Shown here: piece by piece, positions 1-9,298 of the stretch | Position numbering within the stretch: the first letter of the stretch is position 1 | Layout: every line of letters begins with the position of its first letter | DNA from: Methanothrix harundinacea 6Ac | GTDB taxonomy: Archaea > Halobacteriota > Methanosarcinia > Methanotrichales > Methanotrichaceae | Assembly: GCF_000235565.1 (NCBI RefSeq) | Contig: NC_017527.1 | Coordinates: 558,001-622,000, forward strand | Reading direction: 5' to 3' | Length of the DNA: 64,000 bases | Notes under the pieces: generated by a model | What the model saw: the letters and a program-made list of their open reading frames with translations, nothing else | Told to the model about the DNA's origin: nothing | Database searches by the model: none | Translations under genes and position numbers: made by a program

Positions 1-978
1 AAGCCCCATTCTAGCCAACGGAGGCTGATAGAGATCCTCAGGGTGATAAACGCGGCGGAGAAGCCGATCGGCGCGAGGGCCATCTCCGACGAGCTATCCA
101 GCAGGGGCTACGAGGTCGGGGAGCGGGCCGTCCGGTACAACCTGAAGATCATGGATGAGCTGGGGTTCACGAAGAAGGAGGGTTACAGCGGCCGAGTCCT
201 CACCCCCCTGGGGCGCCGGGAGCTCTCCGATGCCCTCGTCGACGACAGGGTCGGCTTCGTAAACGCCAGGATCGAGGAGTACATGTACCGGTCGAGCTTC
301 GATCCCGGCTCTGAGAACAACAGGGTGGTCGTCAACACCAGCCTGCTGGATAAGAGGGACTCGGAGAGGGCCCTGGCAGCGATGAAGGCGGTCTTCGATG
401 CGGGCTTTGCCGTCAGCAGGAGGGTTCTGATCCAGGACGAGGGGGAGGAGATGGGGGGGGCGGCGGTCCCCCGAGGTTTCCTGGGGATCTCGACCGTCTG
501 CAGCATCACCGTCGACGGGATGCTCCTCCGGGGAGGGATCCCGGTGAATACCACCTTTGCGGGGGTCGTGGATGTGAGGGAGGGTTCCCTCTACCAGTTC
601 ACCGACCTCCTCGCCTATGCCGGGTCGTCCCTCGATCCCATCAGGGTTCTGATGTCCAGGAAGGCCGCCCGGATCACCGGGGCAGTCAAGACAGGGAACG
701 GCGGCCTTTTGGCCAACCTGAGGGAGATCCCGGTCGCCGCCATCGGACAGGCCCGGGAGTTGCTGGAGATGGCGAAGGGGGCCGGCATCGACGGGGTGAT
801 GAGGATCAGCGAGCCGGGGGAGCCGAACATGGGGTGTCCCGTAGGGGCCGGGAAGGTGGGGATCGCCCTATGCGCCGGGGTCAACGCCGTCCTGGCGGCG
901 GAGGAGCTGGGGGCTGAGATCAGGACGACGCCCATCTCCTCCATCCAGGAGTACGGCAGGATGAAAGAGCTCCGCTGA
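1..978 (+). CDS. nrpR: NrpR-type nitrogen regulator (DUF128), 5' end outside the window
   Basis: Transcriptional repressor of nitrogen-assimilation genes, responsive to 2-oxoglutarate in methanogens. The reading frame is open from base 1, so the true start lies upstream; a GTG at 43 is available but would cut into the helix-turn-helix. The visible 325 residues hold a winged-helix domain (about residues 1-75; the segment around GERAVRYNLKIMDELGF is typical) followed by one NRD/DUF128 domain to the C-terminus, with the Gly-rich PRGFLGISTVCS and PNMGCPVGAGKVG segments. One HTH plus one NRD is the NrpRI layout; some methanogens carry a separate NRD-only partner, which is not seen here. The next gene starts 44 bases downstream on the same strand. 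Confidence 0.88.
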   Translation, partial: KPHSSQRRLIEILRVINAAEKPIGARAISDELSSRGYEVGERAVRYNLKIMDELGFTKKEGYSGRVLTPLGRRELSDALVDDRVGFVNARIEEYMYRSSFDPGSENNRVVVNTSLLDKRDSERALAAMKAVFDAGFAVSRRVLIQDEGEEMGGAAVPRGFLGISTVCSITVDGMLLRGGIPVNTTFAGVVDVREGSLYQFTDLLAYAGSSLDPIRVLMSRKAARITGAVKTGNGGLLANLREIPVAAIGQARELLEMAKGAGIDGVMRISEPGEPNMGCPVGAGKVGIALCAGVNAVLAAEELGAEIRTTPISSIQEYGRMKELR

Positions 979-1022
979 GGCTGACCACAGGGTATAAGAT
1001 CTGCGGTGACGAGGGGTCTCTT

Positions 1023-2252
1023 GTGGGGATTTTGATTCGCGAAGCCCGAATTCTGATGGCTCCGCTCCTGATCTCGGCGGCCCTCGTCGCCACTTTTATG
1101 GCCGTCGCCACAGGCGACCCGTCCGAAAGCTCCGACGTAGTCCACCTTGGATCAGGCCCCCGTCCCATCTACAGGATCGGATACTCTGGGGATGGCTCCG
1201 TCGGCATCGACGAGCTGATCGAGCAGGCCCATATCAGCGTCGCGAAGGGGGCGGGCGATACGGCCCCCTCAGGCCTCTCCTCAGATTCGTTGTCACTTTC
1301 GCCGTCCTCACCTCTGGAGGCTCCGGAGTTCGACCCTCCATCAGAGGTGGGCGGAGCAAGTCCGCCGCAGCTCGCATCCGACGGAGGATCTGGCACCACC
1401 ACCTCCACAGCTGCGGCCAGGATCGGCGATGAGAAGCCCCCCTATGTGAGGGTTCCCGTCGTCTCCGACCCCTCCGGCGCGGAGGTCTACATCGACGGGA
1501 TCTATAGCGGCATCACCCCCTTCATCGCGACGGTGGAGCCGGAGAGCCACCTGGTGGAGGCCTACCGCGAAGGCTATTGGAACTGGTTCAACGTCATCGA
1601 GTTCACCCCCTCTACGGGGACTGTTCCCATCACCCTCACCCCCCGGGAGCCGGCGTCCAAAGGGACGGCGGAGGTGGAGGCGGCCCAAAACCTCTCGTCC
1701 CTCGAGGCGGCGAACCCCGCGGCAGGGGAGAACGGCTCCCTGGAGTTGAGGCCGCTGCTCCCCGATGAGGCGGACTTTCTGGAGGCGAACTACAGGAAGC
1801 TCCTGATAGTCGTGGCCCTCCTCTCCTTCCTGATCGGATCGGGGAGCATAGCCAGCTGGGCGAGGTCGAGGCTCACCACCTCCATCAGGATCAGCTTCCC
1901 CCGCGACGGCGAGGACCGGTGGGCAGGCCTGGTGGAGGGTCAGGCGAGCCGGATCCGCGGCTCCAAGAGGCAGGTCTACGTCCTGGTCAGGTACGACGAC
2001 GAGCACCTCCAGGTGAGGAGGAGGGTGGAGCCGAACCGCGACGGTCGCTGGTCCACCCGGTGCGACGTCGAGGAGGGGACGGTCTACAGGATATACGCGG
2101 TGGTGGTGGACAGGCCCCTCCCCGAGGGGGCTTACCTGGAGGAGATCCCGCCCCACCGGGCCATCTCGGAGGTCGGGCCGGTGACGGGGAAGGGGAAGCC
2201 CCAGAAGCCCCCCGATGGTAAAAACCCCTCTCCGGATTCGGACCCCGGATAA
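1023..2252 (+). CDS. PEGA-domain membrane protein
   Basis: Predicted membrane-anchored surface or regulatory protein of 409 residues. It starts with GTG, preceded by a GAGGGGT ribosome binding site. An N-terminal hydrophobic segment (about 12-30) can act as signal or anchor. A low-complexity Ser/Pro/Gly region (78-135) leads to a PEGA domain at about 142-207, recognised by SDPSGAEVYIDGIYSGITPF and the following Tyr-rich strands. A clear transmembrane helix lies at about 259-279, followed by a 130-residue soluble domain rich in Arg, Asp and Glu. PEGA domains are usually found outside the membrane and may bind cell-wall polymers, so the C-terminal domain is probably cytoplasmic. No partner gene suggests a precise function. 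Confidence 0.75.
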   Translation: MGILIREARILMAPLLISAALVATFMAVATGDPSESSDVVHLGSGPRPIYRIGYSGDGSVGIDELIEQAHISVAKGAGDTAPSGLSSDSLSLSPSSPLEAPEFDPPSEVGGASPPQLASDGGSGTTTSTAAARIGDEKPPYVRVPVVSDPSGAEVYIDGIYSGITPFIATVEPESHLVEAYREGYWNWFNVIEFTPSTGTVPITLTPREPASKGTAEVEAAQNLSSLEAANPAAGENGSLELRPLLPDEADFLEANYRKLLIVVALLSFLIGSGSIASWARSRLTTSIRISFPRDGEDRWAGLVEGQASRIRGSKRQVYVLVRYDDEHLQVRRRVEPNRDGRWSTRCDVEEGTVYRIYAVVVDRPLPEGAYLEEIPPHRAISEVGPVTGKGKPQKPPDGKNPSPDSDPG

Positions 2253-2262
2253 GGTTTTATAT
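2253..2262 (+). promoter_or_regulatory. TATA box for rps6e
   Basis: The TTTTATAT element sits about 50 bases before the S6e start codon, which would place transcription start about 25 bases before the ATG, leaving room for the GAGGAG ribosome binding site at 2298-2303. Confidence 0.5.
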
Positions 2263-2308
2263 GTGGATGGGGCGTAGTGGTGGCCTGTTCAGTTGCGAGG
2301 AGAAAAAA

Positions 2309-2698
2309 ATGGACTTCAGAGTCGTTATCTGTGATCCCCAGAGCGGGAAAGCTTACCAGGTGGAGGCGAAGGACGCCGCCGCCAACAAGTTTCTCGGCCG
2401 AAAGGTCGGCGACGTGATCGATGGAGACGCCGTGGGGATGCCCGGCTATTCGATAGAGATCACCGGCGGAAGCGATCGTGAGGGGTTCCCCCTCCGTCGC
2501 GACCTTCCCGGCTCCAAGAGGAGAAAGGTCCTGATCGCCGGCGGCACAGGATACAATCCCTCGGAGAAGGGGCGGAGGAGGAGGAAGTCCGTCCACGGCC
2601 GCGACATCTCGGCGGACGTAGGCCAGATCAACGTCAAGATCGCCGAACGGGGCGCAAAGCCGGTGGAAGAGCTCCTGGGCGTCTCCCCCTCGGAATGA
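2309..2698 (+). CDS. rps6e: Small ribosomal subunit protein S6e (eS6)
   Basis: Archaeal/eukaryotic ribosomal protein of the 30S subunit, 129 residues, the usual archaeal length. It starts MDFRVVICDPQSGKAYQVE and carries the family block FLGRKVGDVIDGDAVGMPGY, then basic C-terminal stretches (GSKRRKVL and KGRRRRKSVHGRDIS). The open frame extends upstream to 2261, but the ATG at 2309 is chosen because it matches family length and has a GAGGAG ribosome binding site 5 bases upstream and a TATA box at the expected distance. It appears monocistronic: a 220-base gap follows, holding a short GC hairpin (2786-2803) before the next gene. Confidence 0.95.
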   Translation: MDFRVVICDPQSGKAYQVEAKDAAANKFLGRKVGDVIDGDAVGMPGYSIEITGGSDREGFPLRRDLPGSKRRKVLIAGGTGYNPSEKGRRRRKSVHGRDISADVGQINVKIAERGAKPVEELLGVSPSE

Positions 2699-2919
2699 GC
2701 CGACGAGGCCCTGAAAAGATGCCTTTCTTCCAAAGGACCCCCGGTCCGGTAAGCTGGCGGCCGCGGGGCGATCGGCATCCTTTTGGGGCCGGGGTAACGG
2801 CCCACCACGAAGCTAAAGGCTCCCTTTACGGCTTCAGATGGGGATGATGGAGGACTTGATTATGGCAGAAGAGGCCCATCAGCCAGAACCCCCGCCTAAA
2901 CCTCTGCGAGGTTCGACTC

Positions 2920-4230
2920 ATGGTCGAGGTCGAGGCGAAGGAGGAGGGGTCGCTCCTCTCCAGGGCAGCTCTGGAGAGTTCGGTTTTAGTGGCCATGCCG
3001 TCGGATCTGGGGGTCGGCGGCGGCTTGGTTCCGGCCCTGGGTAGGATCTCCAAGATCGTAAAGCAGAGCTTCTTCGCCCTCGTCATCTGCTCCGTCACCT
3101 CCATGGTGGCAGGCTTCTCCCTCGCCAAGATGTCCCCTCTTTTGGCCCTCTACCCCGGCCTGATAATTCTGATCCCCGGAGCCATAGACATGCGGGGGAC
3201 GATCTTTGGGACCTTCGGGGCGAGGCTCGGGACCAGCCTCCACACCGGCGAGATCTCCCCACCCCTCGCGAGGTCCGAGCCCCTCCGCCAGCAGGTGGGG
3301 GGGGTTGCGGTCCAGGTCCTCTCGGTCTCCTTGATCCTCGCCCTGGTGGTGAAGGGGTTGGGCCTCGCCGTCGGCCTCGATACCCTGAGCATCTACGACC
3401 TCGTCCTCATATCGGTATTGAGCAGCATCTTCTCCGGCCTGATCCTCCTGGGGTTCACCCTCCTCGTGATAGAGAAGAGCTTCAGGAGGGGTTGGGACCC
3501 CGACAACATCTCCGTTCCCTTCATCACCGTCGCGGGGGACGTGATAACGATACCCATCCTCTTCGGGACTGCCATCTTCGTCACCTCCCTCGGCCAGCCC
3601 TTCACCGGGGCTGGGACCCTCCTCTTCCTCTTCATCTCTACCGCCGCCGCGGTTTACAGCATCGGCTCAAACCATCAGCTGATGGCGAGGATAGTGAGAC
3701 AGTCGATGCCGGTCCTCATGATCGCGACCCTCTTCAGCACCGTGGCGGGGCTCTTCATGGGGGTCTACGAGGAGATGCTCCTTGCCTTCTCGACGATACT
3801 CTTGCTGATACCGGTCTTCAACGCCGTCGGCGGGAACCTCGGGGGCATCCTCTCCTCCCGGCTCACCTCGGCGTATCATCTGGGTCTGATCAAGATGGAT
3901 GGGAGGCTCGAGGGGGAGACGAAGATAAACTTCGGCTGCACCCTCGTCCTCTCTGCCTTCCTCTTTCCCACCCTCGGCCTCCTCGCCTTCGTCGTATCCA
4001 GGGCCTCCGGGATGGACGCCCTCGGCTTCGGGGACCTCCTGATGATCTGCCTCTTGGCCGGGCTCTTCACCACCCTCCTCGCCATCTTCGTCACCTACTA
4101 CTTTACTTACTTCTTCGTCAAGATCGGTGTCGATCCCGACAACGTGACGATACCCACCATCACGAGCATGATGGACGTCCTCGGGACAGCGTCTCTAATC
4201 CTCGTGACCATGGCCGTCGTCTCGACCTGA
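2920..4230 (+). CDS. MgtE/SLC41-family divalent cation transporter
   Basis: Integral membrane protein of 436 residues, predicted to move Mg2+ or another divalent cation. It contains two homologous MgtE membrane domains in tandem, each about 180 residues; repeated motifs include GLIILIPGAIDMRGTIFG in the first half and LIPVFNAVGGNLGGILSSR in the second, and both halves carry a DPDN motif (VDPDNVTIPTITSMMDVLG in the second). About ten hydrophobic helices are visible. It lacks the cytosolic N-domain and CBS domains of bacterial MgtE, as in archaeal and animal SLC41-type members. The ATG at 2920 has a weak GAGG site upstream. Substrate is not determinable from sequence. Confidence 0.85.
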   Translation: MVEVEAKEEGSLLSRAALESSVLVAMPSDLGVGGGLVPALGRISKIVKQSFFALVICSVTSMVAGFSLAKMSPLLALYPGLIILIPGAIDMRGTIFGTFGARLGTSLHTGEISPPLARSEPLRQQVGGVAVQVLSVSLILALVVKGLGLAVGLDTLSIYDLVLISVLSSIFSGLILLGFTLLVIEKSFRRGWDPDNISVPFITVAGDVITIPILFGTAIFVTSLGQPFTGAGTLLFLFISTAAAVYSIGSNHQLMARIVRQSMPVLMIATLFSTVAGLFMGVYEEMLLAFSTILLLIPVFNAVGGNLGGILSSRLTSAYHLGLIKMDGRLEGETKINFGCTLVLSAFLFPTLGLLAFVVSRASGMDALGFGDLLMICLLAGLFTTLLAIFVTYYFTYFFVKIGVDPDNVTIPTITSMMDVLGTASLILVTMAVVST

Positions 4231-4239
4231 TGGGTCCCG

Positions 4240-4321
4240 ATGTGGAGGAGAAAAAGGACAAGAAAGGACAAAAAGGGCAAGGAGAGGACGAGGAACGGGC
4301 AAGGAAAGGGGGTGGAAAGGG
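4240..4321. other. Purine-rich tract between convergent genes
   Basis: The 109-base gap between the convergent transporter and reductase genes is almost entirely A and G on the plus strand, hence a polypyrimidine run on the minus strand. For the minus-strand reductase mRNA this gives several T-rich clusters just past the stop codon, a plausible archaeal terminator. Confidence 0.4.
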
Positions 4322-4339
4322 CGCCGGAGTTGGGGAGTC

Positions 4340-5515
4340 TCATCGGCTCGCCATCAGGTCTCCGACCCTCTCCAGGGCTTTCGGTATCTGTCCCCTCATG
4401 ATCGCCTTCATCTGGTCGGGGGGAAGGATGCCGAAGAGGGCGTCCATCAGCCGGTCGCTCTTCATCATCCCATCGACGACCTCCCGGATCCTGACGGAGT
4501 TGGCCAGCTCCCGCCCCATCTCCTCCGCGATCCATTCCGGGTACTCCTGGAGGGCGGCCTCGCCCCCGATGTAGCGGGCCGCCACCTCTCCCGCCGCCCG
4601 CCCCCCCACCATCGCCAGGGGGATGCCTCCGCCGGAGGTGGCCATCACCATCCCCGCGGCGTCCCCCGCCAGGAGGACGTTCCCCCTCTGGATCGCGGGG
4701 GGCATCCCCCCGGCGGGGACGAGACCCCGCATCACCGCCGTGACGGACCCCTCCTGGAGCTTCTCTTTCGCTATCGGGTGCTCTGAGATGAAGGAGTCGA
4801 GGACTTCGCGAAGCCCCCGCCCCAGGAGGTAGGGGGGCCTCGTCCCGACCCCCACGTTTGCGACGTCCTCTCCCAGAGGTATGATCCAGGCGTACCCTCC
4901 GGGGGCGGACGCCGTCCCGAAGTACATCTCGGCGGCGGCAGGGTCGATATCCACCCCCGCCATCTCGTACTCGAGGCAGACCCCCACCTCCCCCCGCGCG
5001 GCCAACCCCGCGCCCCGGGCGGTGGCGGAGCCGGGGCCGTCGGCTCCGATCACCACCTCCGCGTCCATCGTTCCGGAGGCCCTACCCGAGAGGTGGAGCC
5101 TTCCCTCCTGAAGCTCCGCCCTGACGCCGACGAGGACCCGGGCTCCGGCCCTCGCCGCCCGCCACGCCAGGTGGCGATCGAAGGACCTCCGGTCGATCAC
5201 CCTCCCGAGGACGGAAAACTCCTTCGACCTCCCCGAGGGGGAGCAGATCCTCTGGACCCGGGTCCGGTGGAGGACGAGCCCCTCGGGGAGGTCGGCGAGG
5301 GCCTCGGGGATCTTTGCTTTCGGTAGGAGGCCCTCCAGCTCCTCTATCTCGGGGAGGAAGCCGCCGCACTGGACTGGGGATCCTATCTCCCTCTTTCTCT
5401 CGATCAGGACGACCTCGGCCCCCAGCCGCGCCGCCGTCTCCGCGGCGACGGAGCCCGCCGGCCCCGCCCCCACCACCGCCACCTCGACCTCATCCAGGCC
5501 GCCAGCCATCTCCAT
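4340..5515 (-). CDS. Geranylgeranyl reductase-family FAD oxidoreductase
   Basis: Flavoprotein of 391 residues related to digeranylgeranylglycerophospholipid reductase, which saturates isoprenoid chains of archaeal lipids. An N-terminal FAD-binding GAGPAGS motif lies near residues 16-22, followed by IERKREIGSPVQCGG, the characteristic GGR segment with the conserved Cys. A GDAAG motif near residue 285 completes the flavin site, and GADGPGS lies between. The start codon overlaps the stop of the upstream symporter (TGATG), so the two are translationally coupled; a GTG one codon earlier is an alternative. The family also includes menaquinone/chlorophyll-type reductases, so the lipid substrate is inferred. 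The coupling with a symporter is unexplained. Confidence 0.85.
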   Translation of the reverse strand: MEMAGGLDEVEVAVVGAGPAGSVAAETAARLGAEVVLIERKREIGSPVQCGGFLPEIEELEGLLPKAKIPEALADLPEGLVLHRTRVQRICSPSGRSKEFSVLGRVIDRRSFDRHLAWRAARAGARVLVGVRAELQEGRLHLSGRASGTMDAEVVIGADGPGSATARGAGLAARGEVGVCLEYEMAGVDIDPAAAEMYFGTASAPGGYAWIIPLGEDVANVGVGTRPPYLLGRGLREVLDSFISEHPIAKEKLQEGSVTAVMRGLVPAGGMPPAIQRGNVLLAGDAAGMVMATSGGGIPLAMVGGRAAGEVAARYIGGEAALQEYPEWIAEEMGRELANSVRIREVVDGMMKSDRLMDALFGILPPDQMKAIMRGQIPKALERVGDLMASR

Positions 5516-7434
5516 CACCCGACGGGGGTCGCCGAGAGGCCGAGCTCCAGGAGGGTCTTCTGGATCTCCTGGTAGGAGAGGTAGATCTCGTCCTTCTGCC
5601 TCTCGATCATCTCCCTCTTCGGCTCCGCCGAGAGCCAGATCGAGAGCCGGTCTCCCCGGACCATCTTCACCGAGGCGAGCATGTCCGGCTGGGTGAGCCT
5701 GTAGATGGTGTCCTTGCCGGTGAGCTCATGCCAGGCCTGGTGCTCTGCCTCCAGCCGCCCCAGAAACTCGCTCCAATCGAGCCTCTCCTCGATCCTGCCG
5801 CCGTCGGCGAGGATCGGCGTGAGATCTAGGCGGAGGTGGAGGTGGGCCCTCTCCCCCGAGACCTTCTCCTCGATCTTCCTTGCGATCTTTCCGTACTCCG
5901 GATCGGTCCGGTCGGCGGCGAGGGCTCCGTCGCCGTAGACTTCCCTCCCGACGTCCTCGAAGAACGGCGCAAGCCTCGCCGCCTCGGGCCTCGCCGTCGC
6001 GAGGGAGACCCCGACGAAGACGAGGGCGCTGAGGGAGAGGCCTATGAGGACGCCGTGCTCCGCCAGGAAGCCGCTCGCGGCGATATCGGGGAACGCCGCC
6101 TCCAGGGGTGCCTTCAGGACGAGCTTCTCGTAGGATATGAGGGCTATTTGGGTTCCTCCACCGACGATCACCGCCGCCAAGGCCCCCCATCGGGTCGCCC
6201 GCTTCCAGAAGAGGCCGCCGATGATCGGAAAGAAGTAGGAGGTGGTCCCGATCACCGTCGCGATGATCACCGCCTCGACGATGCTCTCGACGTGGAGGGC
6301 CACGGCTGCGGCGATGGCGATCATGACGATGACGAGGGCCCTGTTGATCACCAGCATCTCCTTCATGCTCGCCTGGGGCCTGATGTGCCTCTGGACGATG
6401 TCCCGGGAGATGCAGGAGGCACCGGAGGTGGCGAAGGTGTCGGCGCAGGACATGGAGGCGGCGGCAAACCCTATCGCGAAGAGGGCGACGAGGCCGCCAG
6501 GGAGGCTCTCCTGGATGAAGGTGAGGTAGAGCATCTCGGCCTCGATCTCGCCGGCGGGGAGGGGATAGATCCCCCGGAGGGCGACGGCGGCGACGAGGCA
6601 GGCGAGGTAGACGACTGCGAGAAGGACGGCCCCCAGGATGAGGCCGCGCCTGGCGGCCCTATCGTCCCGGGAGGCCCAGATCTTCTGCCAGGGGTCCTGC
6701 TCCGCGACCCAGCCGGGGAGGAGGGCTAGCTGGAGGACGAGGGCTCCGGTGACCCCCCCCAGGATGAAGAGGTTCCACCAGTCGGACCCGAGGGAGGCGG
6801 AGGCGGCGGCGAGGGTGATCCCCCCCGCCACCGAAGCCCTCGTCGCGAGGAAGGCGACGCCGACGGCGACCCCCGCCAGGAATAGGAACTGGACGGCGTC
6901 GGTCCAGACGACGGCCCGGAAGCCGCCGAGGCTGACGTATATCGATACCGCGACGGCCATCAGCAGGACCGCGTACAGGGGGGGGACCCCGAAGAAGGTC
7001 GCGAGGACGAGCTTGAACCCTATGAAGTCGGTCACCGCGAAGAGGACCATGGTGATGGCTATCGCCACCGCCACCGGGGCCCGGACGATGGGGTGGTACC
7101 TGATCTCCAGAAGCTCCGGCTGGGTCATGGCGGGGATCCTCCTGACCCTCTTCGCGATCCCTGCGATGATCAGAAGCCCCGCGACGTTGGGGAAGACCCA
7201 GACCCAGACTGACCCAACCCCTATGTAAAGAAAGAGGCCGGTCGCCAGGAGGAGGGCGGACGCCGTCAGCCACGAGGCTGCGGCCGATAGGCCGATGTTG
7301 GCAGCCCCGATCTCGCGCCCCGCCAGCCAGAAGTCCTCGACGGACCTCTGCCCTCGGGACGACCGGAGGCCGATCGCGATGAGGGCTGCTATGTACAGCC
7401 CCAGAAGGAGGAGGAAGAGGTGGTAGGAATCCAT
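5515..7434 (-). CDS. Sodium:solute symporter family transporter
   Basis: SSS-family secondary transporter of 639 residues, about 13 membrane helices in the first 490 residues. Family hallmarks include WLAGREIGAANIGLSAAASWL, the GGFRAVVWTDAVQF segment and the GFAAASMSCADTFATSGAS region of the core helices. A roughly 150-residue soluble C-terminal extension follows the last helix and is unusual for simple transporters; it is rich in charged residues. The chosen ATG at 7434 begins MDSYHLFLLLL; the open frame extends further, but a TATA box lies only 30 bases upstream. The substrate could be acetate or another carboxylate in an acetoclastic methanogen; this is a guess from physiology, not from sequence. 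Confidence 0.8.
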   Translation of the reverse strand: MDSYHLFLLLLGLYIAALIAIGLRSSRGQRSVEDFWLAGREIGAANIGLSAAASWLTASALLLATGLFLYIGVGSVWVWVFPNVAGLLIIAGIAKRVRRIPAMTQPELLEIRYHPIVRAPVAVAIAITMVLFAVTDFIGFKLVLATFFGVPPLYAVLLMAVAVSIYVSLGGFRAVVWTDAVQFLFLAGVAVGVAFLATRASVAGGITLAAASASLGSDWWNLFILGGVTGALVLQLALLPGWVAEQDPWQKIWASRDDRAARRGLILGAVLLAVVYLACLVAAVALRGIYPLPAGEIEAEMLYLTFIQESLPGGLVALFAIGFAAASMSCADTFATSGASCISRDIVQRHIRPQASMKEMLVINRALVIVMIAIAAAVALHVESIVEAVIIATVIGTTSYFFPIIGGLFWKRATRWGALAAVIVGGGTQIALISYEKLVLKAPLEAAFPDIAASGFLAEHGVLIGLSLSALVFVGVSLATARPEAARLAPFFEDVGREVYGDGALAADRTDPEYGKIARKIEEKVSGERAHLHLRLDLTPILADGGRIEERLDWSEFLGRLEAEHQAWHELTGKDTIYRLTQPDMLASVKMVRGDRLSIWLSAEPKREMIERQKDEIYLSYQEIQKTLLELGLSATPVG

Positions 7435-7464
7435 TCTGTCACCCCTCGTCCAGAGGGATCGCGA

Positions 7465-7472
7465 ATATATAA
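7465..7472 (-). promoter_or_regulatory. TATA box for the symporter-reductase operon
   Basis: An ATATATAA element (minus strand TTATATAT) lies 31 bases before the symporter ATG, implying a very short or absent 5' leader. Confidence 0.5.
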
Positions 7473-7644
7473 GGGATGAGATCTCCGATTTTTCTAGCCG
7501 GATTAGCCCCCCCTGGATCTCATATCTCTGGGCCACGGCCGAAGGCACCTCATCTTGGAGGAGGATGGTCTCGCCCCCTTACCGCCCCTCGGCCCGCGGA
7601 AGACTTAAGGATGCGGCGCTCAAGTCTCTCCTGAGGTTCTTCTC

Positions 7645-9291
7645 ATGAGAAGCGATATCACCAAGGTCGGGCCGGAGAGGGCGCCCCACCGGGCCCTCCT
7701 CAAGGGCACCGGCCTCATAGACGAGGAGATGGACCGCCCCTTCGTCGCGGTCGTCAACTCCTGGAACGAGTTCATACCGGGCCACATCCACCTCGACAAG
7801 ATCGCCCAGGCGGTCAAGGCCGGGATCAGGATGGCGGGGGGGGTCCCCTTCGAGTTTCACACCATCGGCATCTGCGACGGCATCGCCATGGGCCACCGGG
7901 GCATGAAGTACTCCCTCCCCAGCCGGGAGATCATCGAGGACACCATCGAGGTGATGGTGGAAGCCCACCAGCTCGACGGGATGGTCCTCATCTCCTCCTG
8001 CGACAAGATCGTCCCCGGCCATCTGATGGCGGCGGGGAGGCTCGACCTTCCGGCGATAGCCGTCACCGGCGGCCCCATGTACCCCGGCTTCGCCTGCGAT
8101 CAAGAGCTGGACCTGATCGACGTCTTCGAGGGGTGGCAGAAGGGGGGCGAGGTCCTGGAGGTGCTGGAGAACCTGGCCTGTCCGGGGGCCGGCTCCTGCG
8201 CCGGCCTCTTCACCGCGAACACCATGGCATGCCTGACGGAGACCCTCGGCCTGAGCCTCCCTGGCTGCGCGACCGCCCACGCCGCGGACGCCAAGAAGAT
8301 GAGGATAGCGAAAAAATCGGGGCTCAAGATCGTCGAGCTGATCGAGAGGGGGATCACCGCTAGAGAGGTCGTGACCCGAAAGTCGATCGAGAACGCCATC
8401 CGGATGGACATGGCCATCGGCGGGTCCACCAACACCGCCCTCCACATACCGGCGGTCGCCTCCGAGTTTGAGATCGATATCGATCTTGAGGACTTCGATC
8501 GGTTGAGCCGGGAGACCCCCCACCTCGTCAACCTCCGCCCCGGGGGCCCCCACCACATCATCGACCTGGAGCGGGCCGGGGGGATCCCCGCCGTCATGAA
8601 GCGGCTTCAGTCGAAGCTCCACCGGGACGTCCTGACGGTGACGGGGAGGACCCTCGGCGAGGAGATCGCTGCCTTCAGCCCCGCAAACCCCGAGACCTTC
8701 GCGAAGGTCGTCAGGACCCTGGAGAGCCCTGTCCACCCCGAGGGCGGCATCGCCATCCTGAAGGGGTCCCTCGCCCCCGAGGGGTCGGTCGTCAAGCAGA
8801 CGGCGGTCTCCCAGGAGATGAGAAGGCACACCGGGAAAGCCAAGGTCTACGACTCCGAGGAGGACGCCCTGGCGGGGATCGTCGGCGGCGAGGTGGTCGC
8901 AGGAAACGTCGTCGTCATCAGGTACGAGGGGCCCAAGGGCGGCCCCGGAATGAGGGAGACGCTCTCGCCGACCTCGGCGATCCAGGGGATCGGCCTCGGA
9001 AACTCCGTCGCCCTGATCACCGACGGCAGGTTCTCCGGCGGCACGAGGGGCCCCTGTATCGGCCACGTATGCCCCGAGGCGGCCGTCGGCGGTCCGATCG
9101 CCCTCGTCGAAGACGGCGACGAGATCAGAATCGACATCGACGCCCGGAGGATCGACCTTTTGGTCGACGCCGGGACAATCGAGGGGAGGAGGGGCGCCTG
9201 GAGGCCACCGGAGCCGAAGGTGGCGAAGGGGATGCTGGCGAGGTACAGCAGGTCCGTCACCTCCGCGAGCCGGGGCGGAGTTCTCAGGTAG
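7645..9291 (+). CDS. ilvD: Dihydroxy-acid dehydratase
   Basis: Iron-sulfur dehydratase converting 2,3-dihydroxy-3-methyl acids to 2-oxo acids for valine and isoleucine (and leucine/CoA) biosynthesis. Length 548 is normal. Conserved elements are [38 protein letters not shown] (C77), ISSCDK (C119), CPGAGSCAG (C179, C185) and TANTMAC, which supply Fe-S and Mg2+ ligands, and the C-terminal [10 protein letters not shown] and [12 protein letters not shown]. The Gly where some [2Fe-2S] enzymes have an early Cys is usual for the GHIHL subgroup. An in-frame GAGG site precedes the ATG. The thpR gene follows after 7 bases, so the three genes to 11267 may share a transcript. Confidence 0.95.
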   Translation: MRSDITKVGPERAPHRALLKGTGLIDEEMDRPFVAVVNSWNEFIPGHIHLDKIAQAVKAGIRMAGGVPFEFHTIGICDGIAMGHRGMKYSLPSREIIEDTIEVMVEAHQLDGMVLISSCDKIVPGHLMAAGRLDLPAIAVTGGPMYPGFACDQELDLIDVFEGWQKGGEVLEVLENLACPGAGSCAGLFTANTMACLTETLGLSLPGCATAHAADAKKMRIAKKSGLKIVELIERGITAREVVTRKSIENAIRMDMAIGGSTNTALHIPAVASEFEIDIDLEDFDRLSRETPHLVNLRPGGPHHIIDLERAGGIPAVMKRLQSKLHRDVLTVTGRTLGEEIAAFSPANPETFAKVVRTLESPVHPEGGIAILKGSLAPEGSVVKQTAVSQEMRRHTGKAKVYDSEEDALAGIVGGEVVAGNVVVIRYEGPKGGPGMRETLSPTSAIQGIGLGNSVALITDGRFSGGTRGPCIGHVCPEAAVGGPIALVEDGDEIRIDIDARRIDLLVDAGTIEGRRGAWRPPEPKVAKGMLARYSRSVTSASRGGVLR

Positions 9292-9298
9292 GTGAGAG

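Noticed and set aside
2905-2925. GGTTCGACTC as a possible tRNA T-loop
   Set aside because: No matching acceptor, D or anticodon arms can be drawn around it; it lies at the start of the transporter gene.
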